A stretch of DNA of 34,393 nucleotides from Micractinium sp. NFX-FRZ (taxonomy: Eukaryota; Chlorophyta; Trebouxiophyceae; Chlorellales; Chlorellaceae). This document shows, piece after piece, positions 1 to 10,964 of this stretch. Made by a program: the position numbers and the translations under genes. Location: assembly GCA_029339195.1 (NCBI GenBank), contig JAPTJF010000573.1:1-34393 (forward strand), in the 5' to 3' direction. Numbering within the stretch: the stretch's first letter is position 1; the number at the start of each line of letters is the position of its first letter. The notes beneath the pieces were generated by a model, which was not told the DNA's origin, ran no database searches, and saw only the letters and a list, made by a program, of their open reading frames with translations.

Positions 1-1186
1 GGGGGGGGGGGGGGGGCCGGGGGGGCGGCGGCGGCTGGGGCTTGGGGGGCGGCGGGCGCGGCTTGGGCGGCGGCGGCGACGGCTTGGGCGGCGGCGGGTT
101 GGGCGGCTGCTTGGGCGCAAAGTACGCGGCGGTGGCCTGGATCTGGGGCCACGCAACCCACTTGACCGGCGTCGACTTGGGGACGGCCTCAATGGCCAGC
201 GCGGAAAGCAGGGCGGCCTGCTCTCGCCGCGTTGCCTCAACAGGGCCACGATCCATGGTGGGCCACGTCACTTTCAGGCCCACGCGCACGCCCGTCAGCT
301 TCCCGGTGAAGCTGCGCATCGCCTTGATGCTTGTGACCTCCGCCACAGGCAGCGGCGCGCGCCAGACTGCAGAGGCGGGGGGCGGGGCAGAGCGAGGGAG
401 GCGGGGTGGGCGCTCGTGGAGAGGGCACAGCCGGGTCAGGGTGCAGCCGCGCAGCCAGGCACGCACCACGATGCGGGCAGGCAGGCAGGCGCGCAGGGAG
501 GGGGAGAGAGGAGTGCAGCGGGGGGAGGGGAGCGGGAGGAACTGAGCGCTTCCAAGATGCCGCACAGCTGCCAAGCCATGGGCAGGTTGTTTCAACACAC
601 CCGAGTCGCACGGCAGGGGCGAACATGCAGGCAGGAAGCGTGTGCTTCCCTGTGGCGGCATGGGTGGGGGCTGAAGGGCCCGACGGCCGCGCCGCTGCAT
701 CCCGCCCCTCGTGCTCCCCCCCTGCCCGCCCTGGTGCCCGCGCCACACACCTGGCTGCTTGGAGCCCGCTGCCCAGCGGTACGTGGCCTGCGTGGCCCAC
801 CGCTGCGCCGTGGCTGCCATGACGTTTGCACGGTACGGCTCCCGGAGCTGAGGCGCAAACTCAACAGTGCCCTGCAGCGCCAGCGCGTTGGCCGGCGGCG
901 GCGGCGGCCGCCGGCGGGGCTGCGCCCAAGCCTGCAGCAGGACGTGGGGGCGGGCCGCACGGGGGGACAGAAGCTTGTGATGCGGTTGTCGGGCGCGCTC
1001 CGAGCGGGCTGTGGGGGGCGGAGGGGCTAAGTGGAAGCGGTGCATGGAAACGAGTGGCAGGCAGGCAGCTGAGGATCGTCGAGGGTACCCGGCCCCTCCC
1101 CGCTGCCTGATACTTACGGTGTTTTGTGTACATATCGCCAGGCACGTGATGGCCCACAGCAGCGCAGAGGGGGCGACAGGCGCCAT
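1..1186 (-). CDS. Secreted proline-rich (hydroxyproline-rich glycoprotein-like) protein, 3' end outside window
   Basis: Three-exon model on the minus strand: 1186-1118, 931-749 and 366-1. The ATG at 1186 opens a 23-codon exon rich in hydrophobic residues (start MAPVAPSALLWAITCLAIC), a good signal peptide, and ends at a clean GTAAGT donor. Exon 2 (acceptor CTGCAG) adds about 60 residues including a short poly-Pro run. Exon 3 (acceptor CTCTGCAG) gives about 85 residues of non-repetitive sequence followed by PPPPK repeats (PPPPKPSPPPPKPRPPPPK), the pattern of extensin or pherophorin-type wall glycoproteins. The exon 2 donor is the weak point: GTGTGT at 750 gives the wrong phase, and GTGTGG two bases later keeps it. 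The reading continues open to base 1, so the C-terminus is missing. I do not recognise the globular part; a role in the wall or extracellular matrix is inference from the signal peptide and the Pro-Lys repeats. The gene is divergent from the MACPF gene. Confidence 0.6.
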   Translation of the reverse strand, partial: MAPVAPSALLWAITCLAICTQNTVSIRQRGGAGYPRRSSAACLPLVSMHRFHLAPPPPTARSERARQPHHKLLSPRAARPHVLLQAWAQPRRRPPPPPANALALQGTVEFAPQLREPYRANVMAATAQRWATQATYRWAAGSKQPGVWRGHQGGQGGSTRGGMQRRGRRALQPPPMPPQGSTRFLPACSPLPCDSGVLKQPAHGLAAVRHLGSAQFLPLPSPRCTPLSPSLRACLPARIVVRAWLRGCTLTRLCPLHERPPRLPRSAPPPASAVWRAPLPVAEVTSIKAMRSFTGKLTGVRVGLKVTWPTMDRGPVEATRREQAALLSALAIEAVPKSTPVKWVAWPQIQATAAYFAPKQPPNPPPPKPSPPPPKPRPPPPKPQPPPPPRPPPPP

Positions 1187-1488
1187 TCCCTCTAGAGGGG
1201 CGAAGCCCCCAGCAGTGCGGCTGGCTGGGCTGCTTCAAAACACTACTAGGGCCAATTTACCCAAAATTGAGACCCTTGGGCGGCCCGTGGGTGCCATGGA
1301 TGCCCGCGTCCCGGCGTCCTGCTCGGTGGCATGGTACTGTCAGGCCCTTCCCGCCCCATGATCCTCCTTCACCACGCCTCCCCGCAGTCTCGCTGTCCTC
1401 ACTGCCCGCGGCCTCCTTGCCGGACAGTTCTAGCACTGGTGGACAGCGGAGAACCAAGCTCCAGCGGCACCCCAGAGGGTCTGAAAGC
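1187..1488. promoter_or_regulatory. Divergent promoter/5'UTR region between the proline-rich gene and the MACPF gene
   Basis: About 300 bases separate the two divergent start codons. I see no clear TATA box and no convincing open frame. Promoter function is inferred from gene orientation only. Confidence 0.45.
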
Positions 1489-4400
1489 ATGTCGTCCGGC
1501 GCGCGGCTCTGCGCCGTGCTCCTGCTGCTTGTGGCAGCAGCATCGGTGCATGGTAAGCGTACATGTAGGGAGCAGCGGAGGGCCGCTCGTGGGCGGGGGG
1601 AAACGAGCCCTGCAGACGACTGGCTTGGGACGCAGCTTCCTGGCAGCCCCGCCCACACATGCCCCCCTCCCCGCTCCCCCTCCTGCAGGCGAGATCCAGC
1701 AGCGCAGCCTGAAGGCTGTGGTTGCCGCCGCAAAGAAGCCAGTGCTGCCCAGGCGGTGCCCCAACATTAGGGACCCGGCGAGCACTGCGGCGTATGACCA
1801 GCTGATGCGCCAGCATTCGGGCAGCAGATGCGCCGATTTCATCAAGGGCGTGAAGGATTGGAAGCTGACAGGTGCGTACCGCGGGGAAGGGTTCAACCTC
1901 GAGGGGCCGCCGCTGGCCCCAGCCGCCGCTCACAGCGCCGCTCAGCTGCCCCCGCTTGCTTTTGAGGGTTTATTCAGTCTGGATTCCGCATGTAAAGTGC
2001 GGCACAGACCCCTGGAACAGCTAGGGGTTGCCAGGATTGTTTTGATTGCAAGCGAGGAAGGAGAGCAGGGGAAACACATTGGGCTGGACCGTCCCTGCCC
2101 ACCCTGCTGCTCCGCCTCCCCGCCTGCCCTCACCTGTTCACCATGCAGGCCTGCTCCGCCAGGTGTCGCGCGGAAAGGTGATCATCTGCCCCCACAACCG
2201 CGCCATGCGGGACAGCTTCATCCGCATCGGACTCTACAAGCGCCCCTTTGACGTGCCCCGTCACGCCATCCAGGCCTTCCGCGCCCTCGTGCGCTCCGGG
2301 GTGGCCTTCAAGCGGGTGAGGACGCAGCCGTGAATGACTGAGAGCCAGCTGTGGAGAGGCTGCCCAGCAGGGGCGGGGCGGGGTGTGAGGGAGGGGGCCT
2401 GCAAGGGCGCTCTGTCTCCCCTGGCGGGGTCACAAGCGGGTCCCATCCGCGTGCTGCCGCCGCTGGGCATGGTGCGGGGGATCCCATGCGTACCGTACCG
2501 CATGCCCAGCAGGGCACAGCAGGGCGCAGCAGAGCGCCGCGTGCCCCGCCGCGCTTGGCAGCGGCTCGGCCGTGCTCCGCCTGCGTCTGCGCTTGCGGCG
2601 GGCGGCGGCTCCCTGCTGCGCCTTGCGTCCACGTGTGCTGCTTGGCTTGCCCCTTGACCCACCCTCCCCTCCCCGCCACGCCGAATCGCCTTGGCCACAG
2701 CGTGGCATGCTGCACAGCACCGCGGCTGCGGCGCCCTTTGCGCCTCTCCCAGGCTTTCGGTCTCATCCCCCTCCTCCTTCCACACACACCCGTTCCTCTT
2801 CCTCTGCAGTCCGACATCCTGCTGCGGCACGGCTGCGGCGCCCTCTACTCCACCCAGAAGATTGGCCTGAAGAACGGGCGCATCACCCTGATCAAGCCAG
2901 GCCAGGGGGCGCGCGCCGCCGACGGCGAGGAACTGGTGGTGAGTTTTGAACGGCACATCAGTTTTCTCGTTTCTATATAATGTTTCAAGGACGCCTGAAT
3001 GGTGCATATCAAGCGACCCCTTTTAGCAGCGTTCCATGGCACCCGTGGACACCGCCCAGGGGGCAACGTATTGTGGGCAAGGAGTGTGTGCTGAGGTGTG
3101 ACGGAGGGGAGGGCGTGGGGGCGGGCATGCATTGCCTCTGGCGCTGATCCGGTGCCCGGGCGGCCGGGGGGGTCCGGCGTGTGGGGCCGTGGGAACCGCA
3201 GATGCGAGGGCTGGCCAGGTGATTGCGGGCGTGGGGCCGAGAGGGCCACCGCTGCCCAGGGTTGTGGGCGTGGGGCCGAGAGGGCCACCGCTGCCCATGG
3301 TTGCTCCTGGTGCGGGTGCCACACCCTCGCTCCCCCAAAACAAAAAGGACTCCTCCCGCCGCTCGGCCGCGGCTTAAGTGGGCCACAAGTGAGGGTCTGT
3401 TAAGCTTCAAAAGCATCTCACGGGCGCCCCCCTCTGCCGGCCTCCCCGGTGCCCTGGCGCCCCCCGCCCCTGGCCTGGCCTGCGCTGACTCGCCTGCCGC
3501 GCCTCCCCCGCTGCTGTGCCTGCTGTGCCCCCGCTGCTGTGCCCGCTGTGCAGGAGCTCAAGTACTCTGTGCTGGGGACAGGCTACAACGTGAGTTTGGG
3601 CTGTTGGGTATCATGAAACGCTCTTCTTCTGTGCTGTGTAACTGGGTGCCTGTGTGGTTTGGTTGGAACGGCGAGCCGGGCCGCGCCAGCATGCAGCCTC
3701 CTGCTTGGCCCCTTTGTGTGCTTGCTCCCAACCACCTGCTGCCACACGTGCACCGCCCAGGCAGGGCAGACGCACAAGCGCCCCTACTATTGTATGGGTG
3801 TGTGAGGTGGGGTGAGACACCCCACACACCCATACAAACACACACACACACACTGACACACACTCTTTGCCCCTCCCTGCCCCCCTGCCCCCCGCAGTCC
3901 TACACCGGCTTCCCCCTCTCCTACGGCATGTCCTCCATTGACCCCGGCTTCACTCTGGCCCCCATCTTCACTCTGGGCCCCGAGAACGTTCGCACCCTGG
4001 CCAACACCGGTGGCTCTTGCACCTCCCAGTTCTCCACCTCGGTCTACAACTCGGCACAGAGCATGAAGGAGTCGATTTCCGCCAGGTGAGGGGCAGAACA
4101 AGCGAGGGAGAAGAGGGAGGGAGGAGGAGGAGGAGGGGGAGGGGGAGGGGGAAGCAAGGGCCCCACTGGTGCTTTACTATACACACTGATCTATAACCAT
4201 TAGATATATATTTAAAGTACTGCCTGCAACAGCGCTGTCCGTACTGACACTGTTGGGCCGCGGGGCAAGCTGGGAAGGGGGACGGGGGTGTGGGGGCCTC
4301 GGTCAGCATTTTTTTCTTCTTCAGCGCCACAGCCGCCCACTGCTGGGCATCCATCCCACTATGCCCAGGACCAGGAGGGCTCTGCTGTGGCCTTGCTTGC

Positions 4401-7400
4401 TTTCTGGGTTCGTGCCTCTTTGAGCAAGGGGGGGCGTCCCGCAGCCCAGCACATGCAGCCTGCCTCTGCCGCCCAGTGTAGGTGCTCCCGACTGCTCGGC
4501 AGTGCAGCAGCACCTGGCAGCCTTGGCACAGGGTTGCCGCCAGGTGGGCTGGCTGGGTGCCAGCTCAGCGCGTGCCAGCTCAGCTCAGGTTTGGCTCAGG
4601 TGCTGATGCAAGCGTGGGACTGCCCGTGCCCAGCTTGTTGCTCATCAAACGCTGCTGACACTCGCACCGTGTGGGCCCCCCGCTGTGTGCCGCAGTTTGA
4701 GTCTGACGGGCAACATGGGCGCCGTAGCCTTCTCAGGCAGCGCGTGAGTCACTGCTTGCTAGCCCACTTCCAGGCACTGCTTGCTTGCCCACTTCCAGGC
4801 ACTGCTTGCCCGCCTTCATTGCCTGCTGTGTGCGCGCATGTGGCAACATCAACAGCCCGCTGTGAGGACTTGTTACCCGGCAAAGCATGCTGACCCTGGC
4901 CAGCGCTGCAGCGCGCGGGCGGGCACCCTCCCACCTCTCTCACGCCGGCGCCGCCCAACGTATCCCTGGCCCCGCCGTGCCTTCCTCTCTCCCACCACTC
5001 CATCAGCCATGTGTGCAGCTCCTTCAGCATGGTCTCCTCTTCTTCCCACACCCACCAATGTCAACCCAATGCATCTTTGGACCGTGCCTTTCCTTCCAGC
5101 CTAACTCCCACCGTGCCTTCTTTCCACTCTATCATGTGTGTGCAGCTCCGTCAACATGGCCTCCTCCACCTCGGTCACCTCCCACACTTCCCAGCCCACC
5201 CCCTGCCGCCATTTCCTCCCTCGCAAACACTCCCTCTCACACCGAACGCCGCTCACTCCCTCCCCCCCAGGGGACAGCAAGTGGGCTGGGCTGTTCTGCG
5301 ACCATCCATTGCGAAGCACCCCACTGCTCACTCCTTTTGCGACCCACTCCACGTGTGTGCAGCTCTTTCAACATGGTGTCCTCCACCTCGGTCACCTCCC
5401 AGACCATCTCCACCAACTCTGGAGCCAAGGTGTACCTGGGAGGCTACGGCCTGGCGGCAGGTGCGGCACCAGCCCCCTGGCGTCCCGAGCCCCGCCTGCT
5501 GCCCACCCCCTCCATCCCCTCTGGCTGTGCCGGGCCTCGGACCCTGCACCCCCCACCTCCGCCCCTCCCTCCCATCCACCGATGTTTCCCACCTTCCAAC
5601 TGCCCCTCCCCCCCTGCAGGCCCCGGTGGTCTCACCCTGGAGCCAGGCTTTGTGGCCAACATGCTGCCACTCATGCAGGCAGCATCGGAGGACCGCTATG
5701 ACTCGGTGAGCATGCGCTGTGTTTCCTTGTTCGTGCCTGCCTGCCCTGTCGGCCTGCTTAAAGCCCTTGCCTCACTCGGGCCGCCGGCAGCGGCCGGCTT
5801 CATGGGTCCGGTTTTTGTGTGTCGGAGGGCTGTCGGAGCGCCTTAGTGTGTGAGGCAAGCAGAGGGGAGGGGCTGCGGCGGTGGGCTCTCGCCGACAGCT
5901 TGCGGCGCGCCGACGGGCGCAGAACCGGGCCGAAGCGCTCCCTCTTGAGGCACTCACTGAAGCGTGCCGCCTCTGTACCGCCTCCTGGCCACTCTGTACC
6001 GCCTGCAGTTCTCCCTGGAGGCCCTGATTGACAACTACGGCACCCACTACATCCGCACCGTGTGGTACGGTGGCCTGGGTGAGTGCGCACCTCCCCTCTC
6101 CTGCCGCATGTCTGTCACCTGCCAGCACCCTCCTGATGCCACTGTCGAGTCTAGTCTAGTCTAGTAGTTACAGCTTTTCACATTCCAAGAGGGTTCAACT
6201 TCAGTTGTCACTGTCGAGGGTGCCATGCCCATGCTGGTGTGGAGGGCAGGCTGCCTGCAACAACTTGCTGCGAGGTGTGCACACCCTGGGGTGAGCCGGC
6301 ACCAGCCCCAGGGGGTGCCCCTCCTGCACACACAAGTGTGTGTTTGGCAGATAACTCACCCCCCAATCACGATGCATCCCCTCCCTCCCGGCAGCCTCCG
6401 TCATCAACCAATTGACCAGCCAGTCCCACTCCTCTTAGCCCACCCTCTCAGCCCCTGTTTAGCCCCCCACGCCCCCACACACCCTCCCTCCCTGCAGCCT
6501 CGGTCATCAACCAGATGACCAGCCAGTCCTACTCCTCCCTATCCTCCCTGGGAGTCTCGGTCAGCATCGCCGTGCAAGCGTCCATGGTGCAGGTGGGCCG
6601 CCCGCCATGCTTTTGCCTTACTCAAACTGCCGTTGCCTCGGCTTCGCCCTGCGTTGCTGTTTGGCAAACAAGCATGCCACTGTCTGCGGCCCACGGGCAC
6701 CAGCCTTGGTGCTGTTGGGGGCAAGCATGCCATGGCTGGCCGCCGCAGCTGGCTTTCGGGTTTCGTGGGGCAGCCTTTCCGCTGCTGACGTGGCGCCCCC
6801 GCGGCGCGCTGACGTGGCCCCCTCCCCCCCCCGCCGCCTGCAGGTGTCTGCTGACGTGGACTATGAGAAGACCAACAGCAATGAGGTCTCCTCCGTCTCT
6901 TCGGTGAGCACCCCTCTACAACTGAATGCATGGGAGCATGCAGGAGTACCTTTTGTGGTTGTGTGGCTAGGCAAGCGCTCGTCTGACTGCCCACACACTC
7001 CTGAGCAACTGGGCGGCTGAGGTGGCGGGCCGGTGGAGGGGAGCCGGGCAGGCACCCGGCCTCACCACCCCCTGCTGGCCCCCGTACCTGCCCCTTCCCC
7101 TCTTCCCATGTGCTCACCCCGCCAGCTCCCACGCCGACCCTCTTCTTGTTCCCGCCCCGCTTCACCCCTGACCGCTCAGTCACCCCCCTCCCCCCCCAAT
7201 CCAACTCCCCCGCTCTGCAAACATGTCCCCACGCGCTCACCCCTCGGGGTCTGTGCACCCGCACCGCCCTCCCCACCCCACCACCCCCCCGGCGCGCGCT
7301 TGTGCCTGCCTGCCTCCCTCCCACCCCGCAGACCTCCTCCCAGGCCCTCAATCCCCTCGGCGCATGTGCCACCAAACGGCACTGGTCCTCCCTACCCACC

Positions 7401-9789
7401 ACCCCCCCTGTGCGCGCTTGTGCCTGCCCGCCTCCCTCCCGCCCCGCAGACCTTCTCCCAGGTGCTCATCCCCTCGAGCGTGCCCCTGGCCCTCACCTCC
7501 AGCAAGGTCATCGAGGACGGCTCCCCTCCCTCCCCCTCCTTCATCGACTGCGTCCAGTGGACCACCTCCCTGCGCCTCGCAATGGAAGGCGAAAGCAGTG
7601 CGTGGGCGGGGCAAACACTGTCCTAGGGGCTGCTCTGGGTTGTTTAGTCTAGCCCTGTCCTGTCGTGTCCAACTCGAACCCTGGGCACTAGTGGCGCACG
7701 GCCATGAACACAAAGGGCGGGTGCCCGGGCGCCGGCTGCAGCGGCGCGTTGCGGGGCAGCAGGGCAGTGCTGTTGCGGGGCGCGGAGACGGCGGCAGAGC
7801 GGGGCGGGGTACGGGGTTGGGGACGGCGCCTGCTGCAGGGGCGCTCACCGGCCTGAACCTGCAGCCGCACCGCAGTGCTTGCACCGAGCGCGCTCGGTGG
7901 GCCGACGCGCCCAGCGCACCGCCACGTGTGCGTGTGTGCTTGTGTGTGTGGGGTGAGTGCGCCAGAGCCAGCGGGGCAGCGCTCGAGTGCTGCTGGCAGG
8001 GTGGAGGGGCCCCTCGGTGCGCCCACCCGCTGGCACGCGGTGTGCCCGGCCATGCACCCCACTGCCACCTTGTTCCCAATCCTCAAGTCCTCAAACCCGC
8101 ACACACCTGCCAATTCCTGTGGTGGCTGGGAGGGTTCCCGTCCACTGCACCCCTTTGCTGACTGGACCCCCTTTGGCCGACCCGTGACCCCTGTCCTGGA
8201 CTCCCTCCCTGGCTCTGCGCATGCTGCAGAGTGGAAGGCCCCCGTCCACTACACGCTTGCTCCCATCACTCAAATCTTCTCCTACCCCCAGCTCTTCCCC
8301 TCGGTGAGGCCCCAGGGATGGAGGGACAGCGGGCGCCGTGCGGCAGCTGGCAGCAGCGAACTCTATGTTCCTGCCGAACACCTCGTTTTTGGTAATACAC
8401 CGGAGTTTTTGGTAACCATTTTTGTTGAGGAAGCAGGATGTGGTGGTGATGGCCACCTCCCCATCCCACGGCCCTCACCCGCCCCCAGCGCTCCTTTGCC
8501 CCTTGGAGAGGGGCCTGAGAGGGGTGGCTGAGAGAAGGACACGACCCGCATCGGTGCAGGGGCGGGGTGCAGGACTGGGGGTGCAGCCACCCTTCCCCAG
8601 AGTGACCGCGAGCCCCCGCGGCGCGCCCAGCCAGCCAGGCAGCAAGCCAGCCGCCCCACCTCGCCTCCATTTTACCAGGGTGCCTCCTCCCCTCCCCCTC
8701 CCCTCCCTCTTCATACCTTCAGGACTGGGCCTCAGTGCTGCCCGCCATGCAGAAGCAGGTGTACACCTACCAGGTGCGGGTTGTACTGCTGACCTGTACT
8801 GCTGGCCTGTACTGCTGGCCTGCACCTTTTGGGGCATGTAATCCTGCCCTGTACCGCTGGCCTGCACTGCTGGCCTGCACTGCTGGCTGTGTGCTGAATG
8901 GGCAGGGGCTTGAGGCGGTGACTGCGGAGGGGCACGCCTCACGTGTGCGCTGCCCCCGAAGCAGGCGCCGAGCCTGCCGATGCACTGACCACTTGGTTTT
9001 GCATGCTGTGCCTCCCGTCACCCACCCCCGCCTGCGTATGACAGATCACCTGCGGTTATACCGCCAAGGACAAGGCCATTTGGGAGAAGAGCGTGGGCGA
9101 CCCTGGCTACACCGCCTGCAAAAACGAGACAGAGGCATCGGTGTGCGTCACCGGAACGTGAGCTCACCTGTTTGCCTCTGCTGCTGTGCTTGCTACCCTG
9201 GCTGGGCCGGCGGCGTGCGCCTGGGTGCGGCTGAGGTCTGGCCTACCGCAAGTGCTGGCCACGGGTGTTTGTGTGGCCCGCTGGGAGGTCAGCGGGCACA
9301 GCACGCCGCGTGCCGCAGGCGGCAGGGCAGTAGTAGTGTTGCGAGGTTGGAATGCAGGCGGGTGGGGCAGGGTGCCTGCTTTGGTGCAGTGCAGGTGGGA
9401 GTGGGATGGTCGGTCGTGGCTGGGTGGCACCGTGCAACACGCCATGTGTACCGCGACCGTCTCGTACTCCGCGCGCTTGGCTCACGTCCCCCCTCCCCCC
9501 GCGCCCCCCCTCCCTCCCCCCGCACCCACCCTCCTGCCCCGAGCGCAGCTACGAGAGGCGCAACGGCCAGTGCAACACCTGCTATGGCGACGGCTCCGTC
9601 ATCGGCCCCAACTGCAACTCCACCTACACCCTGTCGTGCTCGGCATACGCCTGCTACTGCATGCCCAAGTATGCCAGTGACCCAGAGGCCCTCAAGTTCT
9701 GCTCTCCCCTGTCTCTCAACCCGCCCGCCCCCCCGGCGCCCTCCATGGCCGAGCTGTCCGACCGGCGCAAGGCGCTGAAGCTCAAGTAG
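1489..9789 (+). CDS. Secreted MACPF/perforin-like domain protein, 17 exons
   Basis: Exons: 1489-1552, 1689-1871, 2149-2315, 2810-2938, 3554-3589, 3898-4085, 4696-4743, 5363-5460, 5620-5705, 6009-6078, 6498-6592, 6844-6903, 7450-7597, 8230-8303, 8723-8773, 9045-9157, 9549-9789. All are GT-AG, all phases match, and the product is about 616 residues. Exon 1 encodes a signal peptide (Arg then a Leu/Val/Ala core). Exon 10 holds the family signature Y-G-T-H-Y followed after six residues by G-G (about residues 343-355). The Ser/Thr-rich stretches in exons 6-8, before the signature, and exons 11-12, after it, sit where MACPF proteins carry the helix clusters that refold into membrane hairpins. Exons 16-17 form a Cys-rich tail with at least ten Cys, then a Pro-rich and a basic end (stop TAG 9787). 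MACPF proteins oligomerise into membrane pores; plant members act in immunity signalling. A secreted algal one could be defensive or act in cell-cell contact; substrate and role are unknown. Introns hold several copies of neighbouring exons. Confidence 0.88.
3227..3303 (+). repeat. Two tandem copies of a ~38-bp unit in MACPF intron 4
   Basis: The unit containing GCGTGGGGCCGAGAGGGCCA occurs twice head to tail with few differences, inside the intron between exons 4 and 5. Confidence 0.85.
3838..3866. repeat. CA microsatellite in MACPF intron 5
   Basis: A run of CA dinucleotides, with small interruptions, shortly before the acceptor of MACPF exon 6. Confidence 0.85.
5009..5198 (+). repeat. Two partial upstream copies of MACPF exon 8 (exon echoes)
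   Basis: The acceptor and start of exon 8 (GTGTGCAG then CTCTTTCAACATGG, exon at 5363) are seen twice upstream. Copy A is at 5009-5051 (exon part from 5019); copy B is at 5134-5198 (exon part from 5146). Copy B differs from the real exon at about four of the first 50 positions and also repeats intron sequence before the acceptor. Spacing is 127 and 217 bases. Neither copy has a good donor at the place of the real one, so both are probably unspliced relics. Confidence 0.85.
6391..6438 (+). repeat. Partial copy of MACPF exon 11 with an in-frame stop
   Basis: GCAG followed by CCTCCGTCATCAACCA reproduces the acceptor and first ~44 bases of exon 11 (6498), 103 bases upstream, with about five differences. 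Read in the exon phase it meets TAG at 6436-6438, so using it would truncate the protein. Confidence 0.88.
7274..7375 (+). repeat. Partial copy of MACPF exon 13 with preceding intron sequence
   Basis: The polypyrimidine tract, CCCGCAG acceptor and first ~25 bases of exon 13 (7450) are repeated 118 bases upstream, where the copied acceptor ends at 7331. The match includes GCGCGCTTGTGCCTGCC in the intron part. The copy decays quickly after the first codons. Confidence 0.8.
8779..8887 (+). repeat. Short tandem repeats based on TGTACTGCTGGCC
   Basis: About seven imperfect copies of a 13-14-base unit (TGTACTGCTGGCC and TGCACTGCTGGCC) fill the start of the intron after MACPF exon 15. Confidence 0.8.
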
Positions 9790-10964
9790 ACTGGGGGAAG
9801 ATCAGGAGGCACGGGAGGCGGGGAGGCACGGGCTGCACCCCACCGCCCATGCCCGCCCCCCTTCCCAGCAGCCCTTTGGTGCACGCACTAGCCACCCCAC
9901 TGCCCCCTCTCTCTGTCCCCACCAAGCCCCCGGGCTCAATTGCTGCATAATAATACTGCGAAAGAAAGCCATGCGCCTGCGTGGCGCCAAAAACGTGCGC
10001 AACCCCACCCCACCCAACGGTGCGCTATGTGACCATCTCCTCCCCACTCTCGTAAGGGATCCGCCCCGCTCACTTGTCTATGCATGCCAACCCTCAGCTG
10101 TTGCCTCACCACCTCGAGCCCGATCGTGCGCGCTGCTGCGTTGCCTCATTGTCCCTCTCAATGCACCCAGCCCCCTCCGCCCACCACCTTTCACACCCTC
10201 CATGCGACCGCCAGGCCGTCGCCCACCGGCGGCCTGCCGGCAAGCTCCACCCCAGCTCTTCCGCACTCACTAGCCAGCCGCCTCACGCTGCTGTCTGCCA
10301 TCCCGCTGCCATCAACCCCCTGCTGCCTGTCACCCCACACGCTGCCAACCTGAACAGCCCCGGCCCACGGCTCAGCGGCGCACAGTTGCCCACCCCACGC
10401 CATCCCCCACCCACACTTGACTTGCTGTGCCACCACTGCGCTGCATCTTCACCCCCAAGGGCACCCATCTCGGCTCTCTCCCCTGTGTCGGTCCCTCAGC
10501 AGCTAGGGCCCATCCCTAACTCCCAAGTCGCCCGTGGGTATGGGCCCCTTCCTAGCCCCGTCCCTCCCAGATAAGAGCAAGGCACTCGGCACGCGTGTGT
10601 GCGCGCATGACCGCCCCAGACAAGCGCACGTGCACACACACATGCCACATTGACACGCTGGTGTAACTCTCTTGCTCGCCAGAGCTCTCACAGGGAGGGG
10701 GTGGTGCCCAGCTCACGCGTCGCAGCGCAGCGTGGCACAGCACGGCGGCAGGGTGGGCGGCAGTTGGGATCCGAGGCGGGCAGGCAGCGGCTCAAACCAT
10801 CATGGCAGGCAAGCCAGCAGGTCCGCGCCTTAGAGGCGACAGGGTAGCACTAAAGGCTTGGAACACGATATGAGAGTGCGGGCAACAGTGGGGGGGGGGG
10901 GGGGATCATAACAAAGGATATGAATGCAAGGGCAGAAGGATGCCTTTAAGGGTCGGGTCAAGGC
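9790..10964. other. Convergent intergenic region, 3' UTRs of MACPF and SCYL2 genes
   Basis: No coding sequence is supported here. It is mostly C-rich on the plus strand. A plus-strand TGTAA motif, the usual green-algal poly(A) signal, lies at 10662-10666, about 870 bases past the MACPF stop; that would be a long 3' UTR, so the assignment is tentative. A run of about 14 G lies near 10890-10904. I see no TTACA (minus-strand TGTAA) close to the SCYL2 stop. Confidence 0.4.

Noticed and set aside
406..1361. Several plus-strand open frames over the proline-rich gene
   Set aside because: The minus strand gives a signal peptide, good splice sites for the first intron and a coherent PPPPK repeat; the plus frames are Arg/Gly-rich by composition only.
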